Of a stretch of 64,000 nt of DNA, positions 59,273 to 64,000 are shown piece after piece. The stretch's first letter is position 1. Each line of letters opens with the position of its first letter. This stretch comes from Forficula auricularia (Eukaryota > Arthropoda > Insecta > Dermaptera > Forficulidae). The position numbers were made by a program, and so were the translations under genes. Below the pieces are notes generated by a model. The model was not told the DNA's origin. It saw only the letters and a list, made by a program, of their open reading frames with translations, and searched no databases. The DNA is taken from NCBI GenBank assembly GCA_024734495.1, contig JALMQS010000069.1, positions 100,961-164,960 of the forward strand, written 5' to 3'.

Positions 59273-60591
59273 ATGTCTCACGAAACCGGTGAGTAAATTT
59301 ACATTTGAACACTTATTATTTTTTATTTATCCATAATAAACAATTCTGACACTTGTATATTTATATACAAATATTTTATAATACATGATTAATTGTAGAA
59401 AAAAGTATTTTAGAATAACCATTTTAAATGAATTGATTCATATTAATTACATATAAGTCAATATTGACTTGTATTTTTTGGTTGAGGGTTTGGGGGGATC
59501 CGATGGTTTTTATGGTTTTGATCATCCATGGGTGAAATTAAATGGAGAAAAAAGTTGAAACTTTTTTAAGACTTGGTACATTCGCCATTTAGAGCTGCCC
59601 TAACTCAAATTTTTAGAAATTTACTTTTAATTTTAATTATTAGTGCCTGGAACACCGAGCAATGCTAGGTAACTTTTTGCCTCTAAATAGCTTAAGTTTC
59701 AAATTTCAAGGCTCTGTGACTTATCGAAGACGAGATATGAATGATTAAAATATTTATTTTACGACATGACTAATTTACACCCCTTCCTTTACTTCAATCG
59801 GATTAAAATCTATACACGACTAATAACTCATTACACTTGATAAGTACACCAATTTAAAAAAAATCGTTATTGCCGTTTTTGAGAAAATCAAAAAAAAAAA
59901 ACGAAAAATCTTTCATGTAAATGTCAACTTCCGGGTTTCAATTTCAAGCAAAAGTTTGCAGTACTTCTTCTAGCCTGTATCGAGCTTAATTTTCGTAGCT
60001 CTGACATTTATGGTTGCCAAACACATGGGGGTACATGATTCTCACGTATGTAAAATCAACTTCCGGTACTCCTATTTTAGCCAAAATCTTGTGGTACTTC
60101 TTGTAGCCTCTAAATACCTTAAGTTTCAAATTTCAAGGCTCTGCGACTTACCAAAGACGATATATTAACGATTAAAATATTTATTTTGCGACATGACTAA
60201 TTTACACCCCTTTCCTTTATTTCAATCGGATAAAAATTTATACATAACTAATAACTTATGGAGGCGACTGTGGATCAGTGGCTAGAGTGTTGGGTCGCTG
60301 ACTCGAAGATCGCTGGTTCGAGACTGAGTCTCTGCAGATTGCCATTACTTTCCTCTTGGAAGAGTATAATTGCCAAGTAACCTCTCCAAATTAGCCGTTC
60401 GGAACCGGCGTTAAAAAGTAGGTCCCGTATATCTGTGTAAAACAGCTAAACACACTCAGCACAGGTATATGTGGAAAGACGCCGACACCCGTTTCGGGTA
60501 TGGCAGTCTAAGAAGAAGAAGAAAAACTTATGAGACTTGATAAGTTTATCAATTTTTAGCGAAATCGTTGAAGTCGTTTTCGAGAAACCGA

Positions 60592-60639
<48 letters not shown>

Positions 60640-62496
60640 AAAATATCGATTACGTCTGCCCAAATATATATATATATATATATACAAGAATTGCTCGTTT
60701 AATATAATAAGATAATAAAAAATGATGTTTTCTGCATTATTGAACCTTAAGTTATAAAGCTAGGGAGCCCAAAATCTATTCAATTCTTCGCTTTGAAAAT
60801 ACAAACATTTTGGAACCAGAACGAACTTTCTACGACTTTCCATTGTTGAGTTATCATGACGAACACAGGCAGAAAAAAACCTTGGAAATGACCTTTCTTC
60901 ACGTTTGAGAAATTTTTAAACAATGAGCAAATAAAGAAACGTTGTTAAAATATCGATTACGTCTGCCCAAAATAAAGTAACAAATAGAAGTTGACTTTTA
61001 TTTCAACTTTTTATTTTCCCCTTACTGGCCCCTTAGCCAATTCAATTTAAAGAAATAAGGTTTTCTGCGTGAATTCAATATTAAGGCCGCCCGGCCGTGC
61101 CGAGGAACTAACATTGTCTTGAATCACCATGGCCTTATGGCTCCTACTTCTGGAGTAATATTGATAACGAGCTTTTCGTGCGTGCCTTCGGCACGCCCTC
61201 GAAACTCGACCCTCCGGGCTGGTGCCCTGGCGGGCAGCGTCTCGGTCCAAAAATTTTATTCCTCTTAAAAAACCACACTCCAAATGTATACCCGTAAACT
61301 ACCGAAAATACATCGTCTCTTAAAAGTTTCGCATCTTTAATTTTTGAGTGGCGAGGGTGGGGGGGGGGAGGAACAATTATCAATATATTTAATGTTTCTT
61401 AATTTAAAAAGAATTGGAGTCTTTCATTTCAAAATTCGAATATATATATTTCAAATTTGTCTGGTTAATGAAAATCGATTGGAGCCATCAGTTTAAAATC
61501 AGAGCTGAGAATTATATTTCAAATTTGCCTCGTTAATTAATATATATTTAATGTTTCTTAATTTAAAATCTATTGGTGTTTTTTCATTTTCATTCGAGTT
61601 CAAATGAATACAATATTATCTAGACACAAAGTCTAAATAAAAAATATATAGTTTTAGTAAAAGAAATCAAGATATAAACATTAATGTGACATTGGTCTAG
61701 TGGTTAGAGCTGATGACCATAGTTCAAGAGTTCGTCGGTTCGATTCTAGGCAAGAGGGTAATTTTTTTAGAGAAATTTCTCTAAGCGTTGTTACAAATTA
61801 ATCTAGATGAATATATATAGTATTCTGCCCAAAGGTGTTTACATAAGGTGTTCAAATCATTATACTACCCTTGATCATCCCCTAATCCTTATAAATAAAT
61901 CCCTTTTCTAAATATTATTTGAATAGCTACAGAGGCTATGGAGTTGAAACTTGTTGCTTTAATCCTGAATTACACTTCAAGTTTCTCTGTCAATTTTCGC
62001 TTAAGTTATCTTGTACCCAAATAGACAATTTGAAAACTTGAACCGGGCCTAGTTTGTTTATCTGGGTAGGATTTATTAGACTTGAGTGAAAATCCATACT
62101 GTAATTCAGGCAATATTCGAAATTTGACACTAATTTTAGAATAAACATGCTAGGAGGTTAGTTGCGATTAAAATTAAACAAAAATCAATAAATACTTTAT
62201 TTTGCAAATATTACTAGATTTCGATTTTATTGGAAAATTGACGAGTAGCCTCTATTTAACCCGTGTTGTTATGGATAATTTTTATTGCATGTCAGAAGAG
62301 TTGTATTTGATCCTTGTATTAATTATAATCTTTTCTTACAGATATCAGCAATCTTATCTCCCTTTTCTGTTCTCAAATCCCAAAAGAATATCTTAAGGCA
62401 GACACTATAAAAAAACATTTCTCCCAATTTGGTACGGTCACGGATATGAATATATACCCAAGCTTAAATGGATGTATTATATTTTACGATAATCAT
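59273..62496 (+). CDS. RRM-type protein, first two coding exons (possible SAC3/GANP, Xmas-2 group); continues beyond the window
   Basis: Exon 1 is 59273-59288 (ATG then MSHET, donor ACCG|GTGAGT). Exon 2 is 62342-62496 (acceptor TTTCTTACAG, donor CAT|GTAAGT); the split aspartate codon joins in frame. The 57 residues contain IPKEYLKADTIKKHFSQFGT followed by VTDMNIYPSLNGCIIFYDNH, a beta-alpha-beta pattern of an RNA recognition motif. An RRM of this kind at the N-terminus is seen in SAC3/GANP mRNA-export proteins, but the piece is too short to be certain. No later exon was found before the window end. The 3053 bp intron holds a SINE and a dispersed repeat. Confidence 0.6.
59641..60715 (+). repeat. 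Dispersed repeat with CACCGAGC hairpin head, interrupted by a SINE
   Basis: It starts TAGTGCCTGGAACACCGAGC, has TTTCAAATTTCAAGGCTCTG twice (59697, 60124) and ends with (TA)n and CTCGTTTAATATAATAAG. The SINE sits at 60261-60524. Confidence 0.6.
60261..60524 (+). mobile_element. tRNA-derived SINE, copy 2
   Basis: It starts GAGGCGACTGTGGATCAGTG (A box), has CTGGTTCGAGACTGAG (B box) and ends AGAAGAAGAAGAA. AACTTATG is duplicated at 60253-60260 and 60525-60532. Confidence 0.85.
61079..61260. other. GC-rich island of unknown origin
   Basis: The stretch is far richer in G and C than its neighbours and contains hairpins such as CGTGCCTTCGGCACG and GGCCGCCCGGCC. It matches no rRNA or coding family that I recognise. 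Overlapping - strand ORFs (61047-61383) look fortuitous. Confidence 0.4.
61685..61760 (+). pseudogene. tRNA-like SINE head
   Basis: GACATTGGTCTAGTGGTTAG (A box) and TCGGTTCGATTCTAGGC (B box) are spaced as in a tRNA, but the ends do not pair as an acceptor stem. Probably the head of another SINE. Confidence 0.55.
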
Positions 62497-62707
62497 GTAA
62501 GTGATAAATAAATACTACTTTTGTCTAAATTAAAATATTTTTTCCTATTTTATTAGTCCGAAACTAATTATCGTTACAGTTACTTTCTTTCAACCTATAT
62601 ATGGTAGCCTGGCCTAATAGCATCAGGAATTTTAGATTGCACACCATTTCAATACTGGCAAACCTAAAGCTAAAGCAACCTAATTTTACAATTATGGTCA
62701 TCTAGGC

Positions 62708-63528
62708 CAGTGGTTCCCAACCTTTTGTGGCCCATTTTCCCTTTCTTGAGGATGACTAACCCCTATCGCCCTCTTTTCATTTTCATTGTATGCCTTATTT
62801 TAATTTGAAGTAAAGTATAAATAATAAAGCAATTTTATTATTTTAAACAATTTTATTACCGTATATAAAAACAACCAAAGCAGTTTTATCCGGTCCCTTT
62901 TAAATAAAATAGAAAAAAATTAAAATGTACATATTTTATAGATTTTTTTTAAGAATAAAGAAGTGAAATAATTATCTAAGATAATAGACGTACATTTAAA
63001 AACAACGTTTGTTAGGAGAATCTCTTTTTCCTCAAAATAATCTTGTACCATGATCTATGATTTTCTAATCTTGTACCACTTTAAAAATCGAAGATCCCTT
63101 CTTATCAGTGATCAAAGTTCTAGCAAACATTTCCTCGGTACTTTCCTTTTGTTAATTGATAAACCTCAAATAAGCTAATAAAATTTCTTTGTTATCAATC
63201 ACATTTGATTCATCATTCTGCAATGCAAATTTACTTTTTTTCAACAAATTGTTGAGTTTGGATTCAAAGTCCGTGGCTATTTCGCTAATTCGCCTGGAAA
63301 TAGTATTGTTGTACAAAGGAACCGATTGACTTATCTTTTTACTAGGGCCCTCACCTAGCATGATTTCAACAATTTTTTTGGCAGTCGGTAAAACAAGAGT
63401 TTCTACTGAGGTTCTACTGTACAGTACTATTTTAATGTTTCCCCCTTTGAATACTTATCCCCCAAATCCCCCCCACTTATTTATTGCCCCCCTGATAACC
63501 CAAATCGCCCCCAGGTTGGGAACAACTG
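62708..63528 (-). mobile_element. hAT element with transposase remnant
   Basis: Ends CAGTGGTTCCCAACC and GGTTGGGAACAACTG. The flanking octamers ATCTAGGC (62700-62707) and ATCTAGAC (63529-63536) match at seven of eight positions. It contains part of a hAT transposase on -. Confidence 0.85.
63060..63361 (-). pseudogene. hAT (Charlie/ZBED5-like) transposase fragment
   Basis: Reading MLGEGPSKKISQSVPLYNNT, ISRRISEIATDFESKLNN and KSKFALQNDESNVIDNKEIL, then a stop in LRFIN*QKESTEEMF where the family continues. The DES motif is part of the catalytic core. The rest of the enzyme is missing. Confidence 0.82.
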
Positions 63529-63536
63529 ATCTAGAC

Positions 63537-64000
63537 CATCCGTTCTCAAACATTTTTTTCGCCTACCACTCAACCAATATCTAAACAAGTCACGTAATAT
63601 TTTCTAGATAGTATATATTTTTGACTAGAAAATATTCCATACAAAAATGTTACCCATTTTCTTTTTACAAATAGTTTATACACTCAGCGGCACAATTAAC
63701 CGCCCACCTAAGTTTTATTAAATATTTTAAAATTAAACAAATGTTTACTTAATTTATTTATAACATTCAATTTCTAGGATCATAAAAGATTAAAAAAATC
63801 ATAATTAAACAAGAATATTTATTTTTATTAAAAAAAAACAAACATGAAATTAAAAAAAATATCATTTTTACATTTTGAAAAAAATTTGTGATGTGCATTT
63901 AAAATGGACAATTCATCTGGCCATTTTAAACTCTCGCCCATTACAAGTATATTTAATGCTGAGCTGAAGGGAATTGAACTCGCACTTTTCAAATTAAAAA
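63537..64000. other. Window end, no feature recognised
   Basis: AT-rich sequence with no recognisable gene; later exons of the RRM gene may lie beyond. Confidence 0.35.

Overview
This is an AT-rich metazoan nuclear DNA window, probably from an arthropod (insect or crustacean, not resolvable further). The evidence is three spliced genes with GT-AG introns, one of them encoding menin, a protein found only in animals. The genes sit in a sea of old and nested mobile elements: non-LTR retrotransposon tails, tRNA-derived SINEs, hAT and mariner remnants, and foldback elements. No rRNA operon, CRISPR array or bacterial-type operon was seen.

Layout. (1) About 6.1-21.4 kb, + strand: six coding exons of L-2-hydroxyglutarate dehydrogenase (L2HGDH), lacking only the N-terminal exon. 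A hAT-type MITE begins 47 bp after its stop codon. (2) About 21.4-43 kb: no convincing host gene, only LINE fragments, tandem repeats, long-TIR and foldback elements and anonymous AT-rich DNA. (3) 43.26-54.98 kb, - strand: a complete six-exon menin (MEN1-type) gene of 761 codons plus stop. Its introns 1 and 2 are packed with mobile DNA. (4) 59.27 kb to beyond the window, + strand: the first two coding exons of an RRM-type protein, possibly of the SAC3/GANP (Xmas-2) group.

The most unusual content is a set of hammerhead self-cleaving ribozyme motifs (CUGANGA, helix II hairpin, GAAA, then GUC or GUU). I find about a dozen well-formed copies in at least five sequence families, plus decayed ones. 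Most lie in short (about 0.25-0.55 kb) palindromic elements in which two hammerheads point away from each other. Several of these elements are flanked by 11-13 bp target-site duplications, so they are or were mobile. They resemble the hammerhead-bearing Penelope-like elements and animal retrozymes, but the divergent, foldback arrangement and the palindromic ACGU or AACGUU helix III are worth attention. A cluster of them lies inside intron 1 of menin.

The three host genes have no obvious functional link: L2HGDH is a mitochondrial metabolite-repair enzyme, menin is a nuclear chromatin scaffold, and the third is a putative RNA-binding or mRNA-export protein. Exon boundaries were set by hand from splice consensus and reading-frame continuity.
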